A DNA stretch of 64,000 nt from Amphibalanus amphitrite (Eukaryota; Arthropoda; Thecostraca; Balanomorpha; Balanidae): positions 1 through 64,000 of the forward strand of contig NW_024881532.1 in assembly GCF_019059575.1 (NCBI RefSeq). Reading direction: 5' to 3'. Made by a program: the position numbers and the translations under genes. The notes under the pieces were generated by a model that had not been told where the DNA came from, did no database searches, and saw only the letters and a list, made by a program, of their open reading frames with translations. Positions 1 through 14,500 of the stretch are shown here, piece after piece (the stretch's first letter is position 1; the number at the start of each line of letters is the position of its first letter).

Positions 1-525
1 TCGTATTCCGACTGCTCGTTTCGTCCCATTCGTCCAGTCTGTTTTCCCGTCCCTTAACCGCCCCAGTCCATACCATACCATTCAATTCCGTTGTCTCGGT
101 TCAGCCTGTTCTTCCCTGCTCCAATTGTGTTACCGCGTTCCGAATCAGCGCCCATCGTGTCCGTGACATGTAGGCGTGTTGTTGAATTTACGGTCGCAGC
201 CGAGAGGCTCGACTATGACGCTCCCAACAGACCTCGTGACACCCGGTAGTCGGGTCATGAGGCTCGTTTTAGTGCTCGCGATGTCTTGCAGCTTTGGTCT
301 GCATAAATGCGGACGTAAAGTTATCAGCAATGGCTGCTTTCGGTGCTTCTAAGCGGTTATCTTTTTTTTTTTTTGCTCACACAGCTCGACAACGTACCGT
401 GGATGGATGGATGGAGCACGTGTTGCTCGGCTCGCGAGACATCCAAAAAGGTACTTTTTCGACTGACCGACCTTTATACCCTCAACTCAGTTTGTGGTAC
501 TTTTGACTACTGTGCTGACACATGT
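1..525. other. Flank, no gene seen
   Basis: Unique-looking sequence with a short T run near 361-373 and a small ggatggatggat repeat near 400. No coding pattern was recognised. Confidence 0.4.
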
Positions 526-529
526 TTAA

Positions 530-802
530 AGTGACCAGCCCACCTTAACATTAGTTTTGAGTTGAGATAGCCAAAATGGGGTCCCTGGCCTGGCTAGCAA
601 TTACCGGTTTCTCACAACATCGAAAAATGCCTCAAATCGAAAATATCTAATTTCAAAGTTGCAGCACTTTGATTCAAATATCTTGAAAACCGGTGAATAT
701 TTGTCGGTGAAATTTGGTAGATATTCGTTTTCGCTCTTTCTGAACCGAGCGACATCACTTTCATGCCGATTCATTAACTTTTGTAAAGGTGGGAGGGTCC
801 CT
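530..802 (+). mobile_element. TTAA-flanked MITE, short relative of the 497-bp family
   Basis: TTAA (526-529 and 803-806) brackets ends agtgaccagcccacctt and aaggtgggagggtccct. The left 60 bp (gagttgagatagcca) resembles the 497-bp MITEs at 24676 and 33502. TTAA target sites suggest a piggyBac-like mobiliser, which is inference. Confidence 0.65.
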
Positions 803-806
803 TTAA

Positions 807-2160
807 GCTCATACAAAACGTGTAATTTGCATATAGCCCCGTTCTTCCAAACGTATATTTTCCAACATCTTACACACACACAACGATCGGCCGCGAGAAG
901 CGATGTGTTACACAACAATGTGCAGGTGCATATTATACGTACAGCTAGGGCCAGCCTGGCCTTTTGACACCTGATTAAACAGCCCTTGGATGCACGATTC
1001 CGCCAATTAGGCTACACTGTTCGAGTATGTATAATTATATGCAATTAAACGTTGCTGCAGCACATGCAAGCACTGCGCTTGGACACAGCACCAACCTAAT
1101 AGGCTCACTTCTCAGTCACGCTCTGTCTCCATCAGTCCCTCTACATATGCAGTTTGAGTCTCCCATTCTTTCATGCTCTCTGTCGCAGTCAGTTTCCGCA
1201 ATCAGCTTTGACCCACACATGCTTTTGTCGATAGACGAGAGAAACAGTGAGTAAACACGTCGAAAGACCACAGCATCACCAATTTCAGACCCTTTAGAGC
1301 TCCATCAACTCCACCGAAGGTCAGCATGGAGGTCAGGCTAGAAATATAATACATGAATAGAACTGAGGCTACCTTACCATGAAAACACTCCTTTCCATGA
1401 ACACCGCACAAACCAAACCGACAGACACTGACTAACCACAAGACGCATAACATGCTGTTTGGTAGGTAATTGCGCCAGTTTTGTTTCCAAACATTTTCAA
1501 TACTGATAACATGGATCCACAAATAGCTACCGGTATTGTGGATTTATACCAAAGTCCGAAGATACGACTTTGGTATCTTATGTGCGACACATCACAGCGC
1601 ACGAGTGGCTCGGTGCAGCGACAATGAAAGCCATGTTACGCGATTCCCAAGTTGCCGGCAGTTGGCAGGACCGGCAGACTCGAGAGGGCGCCACCCTTCG
1701 TGGGCCGTATGAGGGACCAAGCTATTATGTGGATAAGTATAAACGATATAGGTATAGACATCATTCAGAGTAACGACACTCCCCTGCACTCCCATCACAA
1801 TCACAATGTTGCCCACAAAAGATATAATCAACAATGAAAACAGCAATGAGACTACTTCCTTTAAAAATACGCGTAGGTACGGTCTAAGCAGCACGACCAT
1901 TTTAATAATACATCTACCGTACACACAACAGAAATCCATCAGAATTCTAGAAATGTTCTCTTAAATCTCGAACATCTAACACCTAAAATATGTCGCAGGG
2001 AGACTACAGCACGCAATAAACACATTGCTACCTCTAATTGGGAGCTATGGGGCGCCGAGGGGCTGGGGTACGTACCTCTCTGGTGTAGAAGAGGAAGAGA
2101 GAGCGAAAAAGTGAGAGGGGGAACGGATGGAAAGAGAGAGAGAAAGAGAGAGAAAAAGAG

Positions 2161-2219
<59 letters not shown>

Positions 2220-2396
2220 AACAGAGAGGATCAGACAGACACAGCACAGCTGAAAGCCAATGGCCGTCTCCTTTCCGGCACTACTATTTCCACTCCATAG
2301 TCCATACCCTAAGGGCTGGAGTGCCGGCCGGCCGGCCGACAGCTCAGCAGATCCTCAGACACCCAGCGTCCCTTCCTGCCGAGGCCCTGGGGCCGG
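807..2396. other. 3' flank of the SLC17-like gene; GA microsatellite
   Basis: No gene was recognised. A GA/GAAA-rich microsatellite runs about 2119-2214, and a CCGG-rich palindromic run (gccggccggccgg) lies near 2322-2338. A small inverted repeat (ataccaaagtc/gactttggtat) sits at 1546-1576. The open frames across the GA tract are repeat artefacts. Confidence 0.5.
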
Positions 2397-2561
2397 TCAG
2401 TGCCGGGACGAGTCCGGCTCCTCCTGAGGTACTGCGCGCCGACGGGCGTCCTTCGCCCACTGCTGCTCCTCGCCGGACGCAAACAGCAGGTACTGCACGC
2501 CGTGGAACACGAACAGGCCCGAGGTGACGAAAAAGATGATCCTCCACTGCGACACCGTGTT
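2397..2561 (-). CDS. SLC17-like exon 10: TM12 and C-terminus
   Basis: The last exon reads NTVSQWRIIFFVTSGLFVFH, then GVQYLLFASGEEQQWAKD and a charged tail ending SSRH before TGA. T..QW..VF...A and GE.Q.WA are standard SLC17 C-terminal signatures. The acceptor is ctccag. No convincing poly(A) signal was seen close to the stop. Confidence 0.93.
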   Translation of the reverse strand, partial: NTVSQWRIIFFVTSGLFVFHGVQYLLFASGEEQQWAKDARRRAVPQEEPDSSRH

Positions 2562-5500
2562 CTGGAGGCCGAAAGAGTACCCGGGGGAGTTAGATCGTGA
2601 TGCCGTTCCTTGTGATAAGTATTTAATAAAATCCAATATGAATCGTAATGAGGCAGTTACAGACGCACACTTGATGAGTAAATTATTGTAATTGAAACGT
2701 GCTATGATCCACCCACGAATCAGCTCACTAATCGCACGATAGATGGCGCCAGCGGTAGTGCGCGCCTGCAGTTATGCTGTGCCGCAGTGCTCGAAAAGGA
2801 CGGCCAATTGCCAGGGCCTTTCCAGTGCGCAGAAGCGCTCCCAGAAACCGCGCATAGCCCAATAAGCTGGACTAATCGACGACTCATGAAAGAAAAAGAA
2901 CGCTAAGGTAAAATTGCTAAACGGAAAAAGTCGATTGCGCTAATTGTATGCAAGTGGCATACATAGATGTGCATGAAAACGGCTGACGCGTTTGATGAAT
3001 CAGCGGCTCCCGCGCCCGTCACACCATTTGTTTGTTCTGCAATTACCGGTGCACCTGACTCACCTCCTCGTGAATGAGAGCGCCGACGAAGCTGGGCACC
3101 AGCATCCCCGGCACGGTGGCAGCAGTGTTGGTGATGGCCATCAGAGTACCTGCGAGCGAGTTAGGGAGAAATGAGAATGTTCCTCAGATAAAACGACGCC
3201 AACTTATCTACGATGTAACAGGCGCCTCCCCAGGTGATGTTTCAAAGTCATATACCTACTCGCTGCCAAAGCTTTATTGCGTTACTTGTCATTTTTGACG
3301 CGGCTGTTGATGTTTATCAGATATGTCTAGGCAGTTGATAGATATAAATAGTCAGTGGCGGATCCAGGGGAGGGCAAAATGGGCATTTGCCCTCCCCAAA
3401 GCCAAATCGTGTGGGCAAGACTATCTTTTTGCCCCTCCCAAAGCATGCAGCGATGAGCAAATCTAATACGGCGTCGATGCTTATGTGGACGAAAAGCAGG
3501 GCTTCTTTCCGTGACGGCCATTCCGAAGGAAGGAGCTGACCACTGGCTGCTGATATTTTGAGTCGATATGCTGATATTAGATTGAACCCCCTGAACTGAA
3601 TGCATGCATAAGCATATGCAGTGTGGCCAATGGCCATGGTGTGGGGTAACACGGGGCAAGATGCCCAGTCGGGTAAGACGCCCACCACCCTATATTCGAA
3701 ATTACTTAAGCAATCCACAGTTTTGTCATTTGTTGGGAGCCTCATTGCTGTGGAGCGTTCCGCGTAAAAAAAAACGGCGACGTGCTTAGCCGCTATTTTA
3801 TACCTATTTTTTGCATATGTTTTGAAAATGTCAGACCAAGGTCTCTCAAGGTCACGAAGTAACTAAAAGCTGTACGTCAAGTGACATAACCTAAAAACAG
3901 TTCCAATGCTTGCCATAGCTAAACCGAGTGACTGATCGCTTTGAAGCTTTCAGCACAGTAACTATGTACAAAATGTTAGTCACATGATGTTTATATCGAT
4001 GACCTACAGGGTGGGGCAGCATAATCGGGAATAAATATCAAACGGGATTATTTGGTCATGAATCTAAAAATATAGCTCCAAGCACTATTTTAGCAACATC
4101 CTATCAATCGGTCACCTTTTACCTATCCCTCATCCTATTTGACCGCCCTCGGCGTCGATGACCTTCTCAAGGCGGGTCCAAAAGCACGCGCATGCACGTG
4201 CAACCTCCTGCTTGTCCATGATCGCCCATCAGCTTCGTACCTTGCACTGAAGACTGTTTTTACTAATGATAAGTTGTTCATTAAACTTCTACCAAAAAAC
4301 GCTCCATGTAAAGAATTTGGTCGGATTTAAATCGGCGGAGTTGAAGGACCAGAAGTTTTTGGTTCATCTCAGGTGGAGGTGCCCTACACAATAACATGTC
4401 GTCCTCACTGCAGTACCAGCACGGACAGAGTCCTCGTAAGACGTGATTTGGACCGTCAGTGATCCTCTCTTCCGACGGCTCCACGTGAGTCTGCCAGAGT
4501 GCGGTTGTATTTACCAGAGGTGCTCATTTTATCCGGGCTCGATGAAGTAGGGTGCACCACGTGCACCTCCCTTGAAGACCACCCATAGGTCCATCACCCC
4601 AACAGGATGTTTACTTTGCATGACCGCTGGAATATTCTCGATACAATCCCCTATATGGCATGCCATTCTTTTTTATCGTATTCCAGTCGGTGATAAGATT
4701 TTTTGTCGCTGAAGTTTTGAACATTGTTTCTTTTTAATATGCTCAAGTGCTTCTTCCTTATATTCAAGTGAGTCATCTTGTATGTCCTCTGCTAAGAGTT
4801 ATTTTACGACGATTACGTTAACCTGTTGTCCTAAGTATCCCCACACAATCCTTATCGTCCGTGATAACACGTTGACCTGCCCAGCAACCTTTACGTGGAA
4901 TTGCAGGGTTTTAAACAAAATGTTCTTGTTTTACTTGTTTAACATTAGTGTCTATGGGCGCGCGCAAAGCACTTGGAGCACCGTCGAACTATTTTGCTGC
5001 TCTTTTCCAGGAAGTTGCATGCTCATGGATGTAGTCATGTCAGATGATGCACAACTTTTGGGCGTTTCATTGCCATAATATAATTTATAAAAATAATGCC
5101 ATGCCTACTCATGATCAGAGCCCAAAAAGCATTCCCGATTATGCTGCCCCACCCTGTAGGGCTAGGTCATTTTTGCGACCTCTCCGCTATAAGTCAATAA
5201 GAGAAAATTGAAAGGCACCTTTTTGGGCAAACCTGTCCGGTAGCTCAGTTGGTAAAGCAGTGGACTCCCGGTAGTGAGAGCCCGGGTTTGAGTCGCTCCG
5301 GCGCTCGATATTTGAGACTCCTGACGGGGATGGTCTGAGGTTGGTGGGAGCAGCCGCAGCCAGTCAAAGTCAGGAGTGGGACAGGCCGTGTCCGGCTTTG
5401 AAGGGCACGTAAAACATTGGCATCGTTAAACGTTAAACTAAATTCTCCTGTCACCCGGAATTACGCGATCGGACGGTAGGGGTCGGGCTCTACGCAACAA

Positions 5501-8500
5501 GCTCTGCTTAGCGTAGGCTCCGGCTCCCGTCAATCCGCCCTTTCAAACATTCGTGCTAAATTTATAAGAAACGTCACTCTTAACAATACCGAGTTACAAC
5601 CTAAACAGCACACAGTGAACCGGAAAATAACACCCGTGACCCCTCCTTATGTCCCTGAGATCATCTCAGGTCACGAAAGATATGCAATAGTTTGCAGCAA
5701 TTCGCTAATAACTTCTGCTGGAGGCATTCTAGAGCAGTAGAAACACCTTAGATGTGTTTAGCTTTACGATACGGATCGACTGATATGCAACACGACCTTT
5801 TCCGGCCAGGTCATGACTTGACCAAATGTCAAAGTTGTAAGTTCACTTTTTAAGATCAAATTATAACTCATTCGACGCGTCTTCGCGAGAGGAACACGAT
5901 GCCGGTAAAAGTAAGATCGCACCACGATCGCACAAGGTTTGATTCAAAAGTTATCGCAGAAAATCGTTTGTTTATTGGGGCTTTAGGGCGCGTCGACTGC
6001 AAAGGTCATTTTGCGCCCATCGCAGAAAATCCGTTCCCGTAAAAATAGTATATAATAAATAGGTATTAGGTATGGCAGTTTCCCCTGGAGGCTAAACCGT
6101 TGATCATAGGTCCAATCTGAGCAAATTATCCAGAAAGAGCAGTAACAGTGCTATCAAATTAGCTTTTCTGGGGCGCTCTAGCTCTATTCGTTTCCGAGTT
6201 ATGCGCCAGTTCTTCAAAAATTGTCGAAACTAGATCTAAATATTATCGGGATTTGACCTTTGATGGGCTCTGGTGATCTGACATCTGACCTGACCTTAAA
6301 AGTGACTGGGGTAATTTGGTCATTATGTTTGACACTCTTTCAAACGCCGCCTACCGCGTGTTGCTACGTGGCCCAGGAGCCGAGTTAGAAGGGATATGGG
6401 ACGGGTGTTTAAACATCCACCAGGGGCGTGAAAATCCAGGAGCCCCAGCGCGGCTGGGCACGGGTTATTGGTTAACATAAGACATTTTACACCATCTTAC
6501 GGTAAGATGGTGTAACTGGCGTTGTGAAGTAACTTGGTCACTGGCGTGGTGGTGGGTCGGGGTCGCCGATGGTCGGCTAAACTTTTGCCCTCCCCAAACG
6601 GATCGGCTGGATCCGCCCCTGTAAATAGTGCCCACTGCCCATGTAAAAAGCATTGTTGTTTGGCCGGCATGTTATAATACACAGTAAAGTAGCGCCACTA
6701 AGCACTCAGGCTTCCTATAAAAGATCTCACCTGTCGGCTAATCCCGGAAATTCATTAGAATGTCTTACTTCGGGGGTGCTTGCAACATTCGCCGCTTATC
6801 TATCTTAATTCACCTAGATAATCAGCCATCCTGTCACCGACCCGCAGCGCAATCAACTCGAAATGACCTCATCCATACTGACGGAGCCGGATATGAAATT
6901 TCAGCGCGGCGCTCCGTCTGTGCATCGTCTGCCCATTTCTCGGTGCGTCGCACGCCAGTCGAGGCCGGTGTTTACCGAGCGGCGCCAACCACCGGCTGCC
7001 AGAACGCCGATCAATGGCACCGTTCTCTCTCTCTGCAGGTCTCAGGGTCGATAGGTGCAGGTAGGCGGTGACTGCAGCCCACTGGAACGCTGCGCCAGCC
7101 CTGCAGCTTTTTTATGTAGTCGCGCGGCAGCCAGTGGCGTCGTGCCCGGGTGATGAAAATAGACGATCCGCAAAGACGCCGTGATCCGAGATCGGGCGGC
7201 GTATTTTTTTGTCGACAATAGAATGCATCAATAGAATTTTAGAAGTTTGGGTATCGGTATCAGTATTGGCCCCTTGAGCCATTTCTACGTGTCTGAGACA
7301 GCTGGTGCCCGACGGCCTGTCCCCTCGGTCACAGCGATCTCCCGAAGTTGTAATGTCTCTTCATGGCATTGGTCTTGGCATGGCCTGATGACCTACGAAG
7401 GCTCCCATATCTCCTTCTCCCGGTGCTAAAAGTAACCTGTTAACTTGCGAACTCTCCCGATGCTGTAAGGTCCCACCGTAACTTAGCCCTCCCCCCCGGC
7501 CCCCCAATATTTCACTCATTCAAATATTTCCCTACCGATGCTGTATACGTAAGGCCCCCAGCGCCCCAGCACCACCCAGCCCGCTGACCTGCAAAGGCTC
7601 TCATACATCTCTATCCTGAGTTGTAAGGTCCCACTGCCCACTTAGCCTGCCGACCTGCGACGGCTCTCATATCCCTCGCTCCCGATTCTGAACAGTCCCA
7701 CCGTCCTCCTAGCCCCCATATTTCCCTACCGATGCTGTAAAGTGTAAGGTCCCACTAAGGTGTAAGGTCCCTAGCCTGCTGGCCTGCGAAGGCTCTCATA
7801 TCTTTCTCTCTCCCGAACCCCGATTCTACAAGGCGCCCCCAGTCCGCTGACCTGCGAAGGCGGGCGCTATGGAGATGTGGTTGGAGAGGAAGCCGCTGTA
7901 CATGGAGCCGATGGCGCCAGTGGCGATGGTCAGCAGGAACACGGCCAGCGCCGTCTGACAGCCCACGTACGTTACCACGGCCAGACACAGCGCCGGCACA
8001 AACGCCGCTGAAATCAGAGACGTCATTACACAGCGCCGTCTGACAGCCCACGTACGTCACCACGGCCAGACACAGCGCCGGCACAAACGCCGCTGAAACA
8101 GCCCAGCGTGACGTCATTACACAGCGGCGGCCGAACGCCGTTGAAATCAGAGACTTCATTTCACAGCGCCAACCCAATCGTTAAAACCAGGCCGAAGTGA
8201 TCGTCAATTTTGGCCATCGACCATGGCTTGCGATTCATCAAGCATTAAAAACGATGCACCAGTCAAAATGGATCAGAATAAAGATTTCATTAGACATTTG
8301 ACTTCTCAAGTACTATTCAGAAGGCAGCTTGTCTGAACTCTAAGCTCGTTTGGCTCTATGAAAGCCCTGACGCTGTTTATCCTGTAGGTAAGCCTGGCTG
8401 GCGGCCTAAAAGGTGACAAGCCATTAGACACTTTATATTTATAGACGGTATTTCGTCATTGCAGCGTGATCGTTGGCAAGGCCTAAACATAACGTTGGCG

Positions 8501-11500
8501 TTTCTTGATTCGCAGTCGTCGGTTAAGCTACCTTATAATATAAAAAATTAGCTATAAGTCCTTGCAATTGCTTTATTGCTAAACAAGCGTAACGTTGATT
8601 TTTTCACAGCAAAATATTTAATAGCGAGACTCGTTCACAAGCTGTGCATCTGCAGATCCGCACATGGTGATCTTTTTATTTGGGTACGAATTTCTTTGTA
8701 TCGCCATATGATATCGACTCAGTGCGTCTTGCGCCGCCCTTGCTCCTCACACCTCTGCCACTCACCGATGCTAGTAGCGATCTTGGTGCTGGTGGTCCTC
8801 GTGATGATGCCCTTGGAGCCGAGGTGGTCGAGCACGTTACCCAGGATGATGGAGTAGATCCACATGACCAGGAAGGGCACCGACGACAGCACCGCGTTCG
8901 AGGCGATGTCGAAGCCCAGGATGGTCGACATGTATGTCGGCAGCTCCGTCAGGATCATATACCTGTCGAACAGTCGTGAATGCTTTACTAGCACCGATAT
9001 ATCCACTCATCGAAGAAGAAACCTATATTTGTGCGTAGGAATAACTCAGACATATATCGTTAAATTCTTATAATGATGAAAGCAAAACAAATAATATGAC
9101 AGTTTTAAACATATTACACACTTACCAGCCAAAGTTGCTTCCGGTGTGCGAGATCATGATTGCCCAGAAGGGCAGAGATTTGATTATCTCCCTCCATGGC
9201 AGCGGAGGACTCTGTCACAGCGGAGGACAAAAACAGCGGGTCAGCGCGACGGTGAACCGGTTGACATGTTTTTCCTATGATCGATTGTTATTTGCGGTAG
9301 AGCCAATGTAATGCATTGCTAATCTGTACTTCATAGGCTGCGGAACGGGGGGGGACACCGGGGCACCGTGCCCTCTTTGATTTTGGCATTTTAACATTAG
9401 CCCTATGGGCGTTGCATGGAAAGAATGGGACCAAAAGTCGGCAGTGCCCCCCCCCCCCTTAATTGAAGGTGTTCCGCCGCCACTGCTGTAGGTACTTAGC
9501 ATACAATGCGCTTTTAAAGTAACTGCTATCAATTTATAAATATCGCACAACTGGCAGTCAACAATTCGTTATATCAATTAATATTTAAAAAACTGAAAAA
9601 ACTTAACAAGTTCTGTTGTTCGAGGAATCATCAGGCTGAATTGTCCTCATTCACTCGTGCTCGCAAACCTTCAAACCTCGTACTCACAGGTCCGTGCGAG
9701 TCTCCTCTGTCCTGGTTGATGAGTGCCGTCTCCGTGTCGGATATCCAGGGGTGTTTCTCGGGCGAGTCGTACACGAAGACGAACCACAGCACGACGAAGA
9801 TGAGCGACAGTCCGCCCTGGACGTAGAACACCTCCTCCCAGCCGAGGACGGCAGCGAGCAGACCGGTGAACGACACGGAGATGACCGTGCCCAGAGACAT
9901 ACCTGGCGGGCGGGGGGGAGGGGCAACAAGGGTCGGTCAGCACGGAACGGGAGGGGGAGCTGGTCACGTAATGATATAAACTCACTGCACTGTCACTACG
10001 CATCATTCGATACCTACATTGATGAGGCTATACAATACTATACAAGTATACAAGACTATACAATATACATGATCTAGATGACGAGGTCTTGGGCAAAAGA
10101 TGCAGGCGTAGAGATCCGTACAGCCTGAACCACCAATAAAATGCACGACATTTTCGGAACGAGGAGTTTGCAACTTGTGACCCGTTTAATAGAGTGCCGA
10201 ACAGGTGCTCTTGTTTTCAGTGTTATCAATTTGGCACTGGTGTTCCAGCAATAATAGAAACCGCCGCGATCCAGTGAAAAAATAATTAATTGAAGAGTCA
10301 CGGCTGATTATGTAAATCGCCGTCTCGCGATGCCCTCCGTTTTGGCATGGAGGAATAGGTAGACTTTCCACAGGTGGTGGCATTAAGACTTTGATACAAA
10401 TTTTACCGAGTGAAATAATAAGTAACACTCAGCTTTTGTCTTGCAAGGTACGTCGGACCAGACTGTTACATGCCCACTGTTTGCTTGAATAAATAAACAG
10501 CCATGTATCACATGCTTAACATAACATCAAACAGCCCTCTTAAGCGCGTAATTGTTGACTCTTTAGTAGTCAGCTGGTTAGTGGTAGCTCGTGTTGCTAT
10601 ACGGTGGATCGAGCCAGCTGTCAGCTGACTGCAAGAGATGACAGTCATGAGTCAATGGATGGCTAACGTCGGCCAACAGCTGCTAGATAGGAAAACGGTG
10701 AAAGCAGATAGACTGGTAAGACCGGGGATCTAGCAGGGCGAAGAGGAACGGTGAGAAATAAGTACGGAGGTGGGGATGTAAGTGGAAATTAAGGAGGGCG
10801 CTGGCTGGCAAGACCGTCACTCCGGTGGAGGATATTACGATTTAGTTCGGCGTTGTCAATAAATCACACTTTACCAGCTATTCTCTACCAGTTATTCTGG
10901 TAAGGGGAGCCTAAATATAGTGCTGGGACTCAGACAGGTGTGAGGGAGTCCGGCCCACGGCTGCTCCGCCAGCAGTGATGGACCTGGGAACCGGGTTATC
11001 GTGCCCGATCGGAGCCAATCCAAACAGCATCGGGCCGGCCGGCAGACAGCCGTCGACAGCGTCTGATGGGGTCGCTGACACAGGTCAGCCAGGCAGTCAG
11101 GTGTCACGAGGTGATGACGCGGGTCTCGGGTCAGCCAGGTAGTCAGGTGGCACGGGGTGATGACACGGTCCAGCTGGGCATTCGCGTCACATGGGGTCAG
11201 CTGGGAAGTCGGGTGTCACGAGTTGATGACACGGGTCAGATGGTAGTCACGATGTCACGACACGTGTCAGTTGGCCAGTCACGGGTTCACGACACGTGTC
11301 AGTTGGCACTTGGCAGTCACGGGGTGAGACATGGGGTGGCAGCTCGGTGTCACGGGGTAGCAATGCGGCATCTTGAAAACTCGAACAGGCTTCCTCAGGT
11401 GTCAGTCGATGGTTGTGGAAGGAAAGGAGTCGGGGACGATTTCATGCAGTCGTAAGATAGTGCCTACCTGCGTAAACGAGCGATGAGATCCGACTCCGTT

Positions 11501-14500
11501 CATTGACCGGGGACCATTTGGAGAGCAGAACGTGAGTAGCCGGCAGAGTCACTCCCTGTGAACAGTGACAGACGATAAGTAGGAACGCGATCTAAAACAA
11601 TGCCAATTTGAAGAAAAAATGCCGTCTTATGTGGTAAGTCCAACAATTTTCATTTGACATCACGTCTTCAGAAGAACGTGACAAAAAAATTGACGTTGTG
11701 CGTTGCACTCATTCCAAAAATGCTTCTCGAATGCGCCTGTATTGAAGCACTCACAATTAACAGACCATCCCTCCACATATCCACCACTATACTCACTCCG
11801 ACCATGCCCTGGAGGATGCGGATGGCCAGCAGGTATCCCCAGCCGAGCCAGGCGGCCGGCGGGGTCAGCAGCGCCAGCAACACGTTCAGGAACACAGAGA
11901 CGCCGAACGTCCACTTGGCGGAGAGCAGCTCGGCCAGCCGGCCACCCAGCACCTGGGTCACCAGGTAGCCGTAAAAGTAGGAGCCCAGCAGCACGCCCTG
12001 GATGATGGCGTCCCACGTGAACGGGCCCTGGCGGGAGAGAAAACGGGTCAGACAAATTTAAGAAAGAGCCATCTCTGCGGTAAAATAGGCGTCAACCGTC
12101 TACGATTGATGTATCATAAACATTTACCAAACCTAACCAAATTAAAATTAATCAGCAATTAAGCACTTAGCATGTCATAAGGAACAAAATGAGCAAATTG
12201 CGAAAACACGATTTATTGATTTTGTAATTATATAGAACGCATTGTTTATAAAGTCGCATAATTCTCAAAGCACCGCTCTCAGCGCCACTCACGTCCACCA
12301 GGTTGGATCCGGCCATCTCCGTGTCGTTGTGCCCGGGCTCGGCGCACTCGCTGGCGGCCGAGTGAGCCGAACTGGCGTGTCCCGAGGCGTTGCCGGCCGC
12401 ACGCACCGCCGTGTGGTTGATCATGGTGACGATACAGACGTGGAAGTTGACCTTGAGGCCGTAGGTGATGGACATGCCGATGCAGCCAAGCACGGCGAAC
12501 ACGTACCGCTGCGCCACATGACCTGGGGAGGAGAGGTCAGGGCAATGACTGATGTCACTTCCAGAGAAATAGCTGGGCTCATAGCTTGCCTCTCTGATGT
12601 GGCACATAACCTGTGGACAAGAGGTCAGGGTACGGTCAATTGACTGAAGAGCAGCTGGGTGTCATGAGCTGAAGGAGGAGAGGAGGTCAAGGTAAGGTCG
12701 ATGGCCTGCAGATCTGCCGGGTATATGACCTGCCGTTTTGCTGCGCCACATGACCTCGGGCAGGAGAGGTCAGCGGAGGTCACTAGGAGTAGCTGCGGCA
12801 CATGGCGCTCTGCTGTGGCACATGCTCTAGGAGAGGAGAGGTCACGGCGAGGTCAGTGGGCTAGGGATCGTTTACTTATCGAGGTGGAATCTTATGTCAG
12901 CGCTGACTACAAAACGGCTATAGGAATAGTAACCAGACTCTGTCACGTGGCACATGAAGATAGAAGTTCCCGAACGAATATTGACCGAAGGAATTCCATC
13001 CTCCCGGAAGGCGATTTCAGCACGTGCTGCATCGCACCTTTCAGCTCATGAATCACGACGTCCGGGTGCACGTCTCACGGGACAGGCGGCTGAATGTAAC
13101 ACTAGCCGCAGCCATCCGGCATGTTCCATTGGTTTCCGCTGGTACGATTCCACGGACGATCCACGGACGATCCACGGACGGCCCACGGACGATCCACGGA
13201 CGGCCCACGGACGACAGCCTTCCGCACGGTCCGCGGGGGCACGGACAGACGACTGTATGTAGGGGAGAGTGGGGCAAAGCGGCCACCCTAACGCTTCTTA
13301 CGATGCCAACGCTTGATTTTTAAACTTGGAAAGATTCTTTCTATACCAATGTGATCCCATGTGATCCCAATTAAGTTGCCTTTTATTTCAACTGCGTTTT
13401 ATTTCCAAAGGCGTTCACATATGAAAAATATTGACAAAACTTTAAACCTATGCATATTGGCCACTTTGCCCCATACCCTGGGGCAAAGCGGCCACCGGCG
13501 TCTTCTCAAGTCCCGATATGAGAAACAAAATAGTTGCCTCGCGTACGACTAGGGTATTTGATGGTGACAAGGTTAAGCGAGGATGGGTGTTTACTTTATC
13601 ATCTTCCACCTGTAGGTAAACAAAGAAGGGATTTCCATGAAAATAAACATTTAATTGCTTTATTTGGTAACTCATGCAACTGAAAAGTGGCCAAGATGAA
13701 TGCATGCCGACACATTTGAATATAAATAATGTTTTTTTATCCAGATGGAAGCAACTTATGGCCAATTCGGGGGTGGCCACTTTGCCCCGGCCACTTTGCC
13801 CCGCGCATACCGTCCGAGACAAAAATATTCCAGCTTAGCTATTAGTGGGGTAAAAAACATTAAAATTGGTAGAATACATGTACGATAGCCATGGACATGC
13901 ATGGACAAGAACGCTTATAAAAATTCCAAACGGTTATGGAATAACATAACATTTAAAAATTGTAAACATAGTTGGTAACCTGGCAAGAAATGCTTTTCCG
14001 CGTTTCACAAAACAATGGTGATGGGCCTGAAACCCCGGTCTGGTTCATTAGAACGACCGTGAAGAGAAGTATAATTGGAAACCGTAAATTGGAACTGACG
14101 CCAGCTATGAAGGGCTAAAACGATGGGTGGCCGCTTCGCCCCGGGTGTCCACTTTGCCCCACTCTCCCCTACATACTTACCGCGGCTGTGTAACCGACTG
14201 TTTTGCGTGACCATCGCACTATATCTCACGGTATTTACGGGGCAGCGAAAGCATGCGTCCGTTGCCTCCGGGCTGCCAGCGAAGGTGACAGGTCCGGTGG
14301 CAGCTGTCAGGTGACTGGGTGAAGGTCGACAATAACTGTCACTGAGTGACAGACAGTAGATTGGATCGTCAGTCGACAACCAATGAGATGTTTTAGCGTC
14401 TTGTGTATGGCGGCGAGGCGTATACCGATATAATGGCCTGTTTTACTAACATGCGCAGACGATGCTATACCTGCACCATGCACTATGCGCGCAAGCATCA

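Larger units (their letters stand above)
3353..6621. mobile_element. hAT-type DNA transposon with nested insertions
   Basis: An 8-bp duplication TAAATAGT flanks both ends (3345-3352 and 6622-6629). The ends are imperfect inverted repeats, CAGTGGCGGATCCAGGGG at left and CAGGGGCGGATCCAG read inward from the right, each followed closely by ggggagggcaaaa-type sequence. An 8-bp TSD with CAG ends is typical of hAT elements. Inside lie a decayed mariner (4007-5156) and a SINE (5232-5567), so the hAT insertion is the oldest layer. No hAT transposase was recognised, so it is probably non-autonomous. It fills most of SLC17 intron 8. Confidence 0.85.

Noticed and set aside
2111-2527. 138-codon frame with an R-E-R-E repeat
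   Set aside because: A translation of the GA microsatellite run into the antisense of SLC17 exon 10.
5232-5310. Functional tRNA gene
   Set aside because: A and B boxes are present but the cloverleaf is not intact and a long SINE body follows, repeated at 45134.
12167-12607. Start codon MCHIREASYEPS... for the SLC17 gene
   Set aside because: It reads through the intron and acceptor. Exon 1 at 19163-19265 joins in phase and gives a proper N-terminus.
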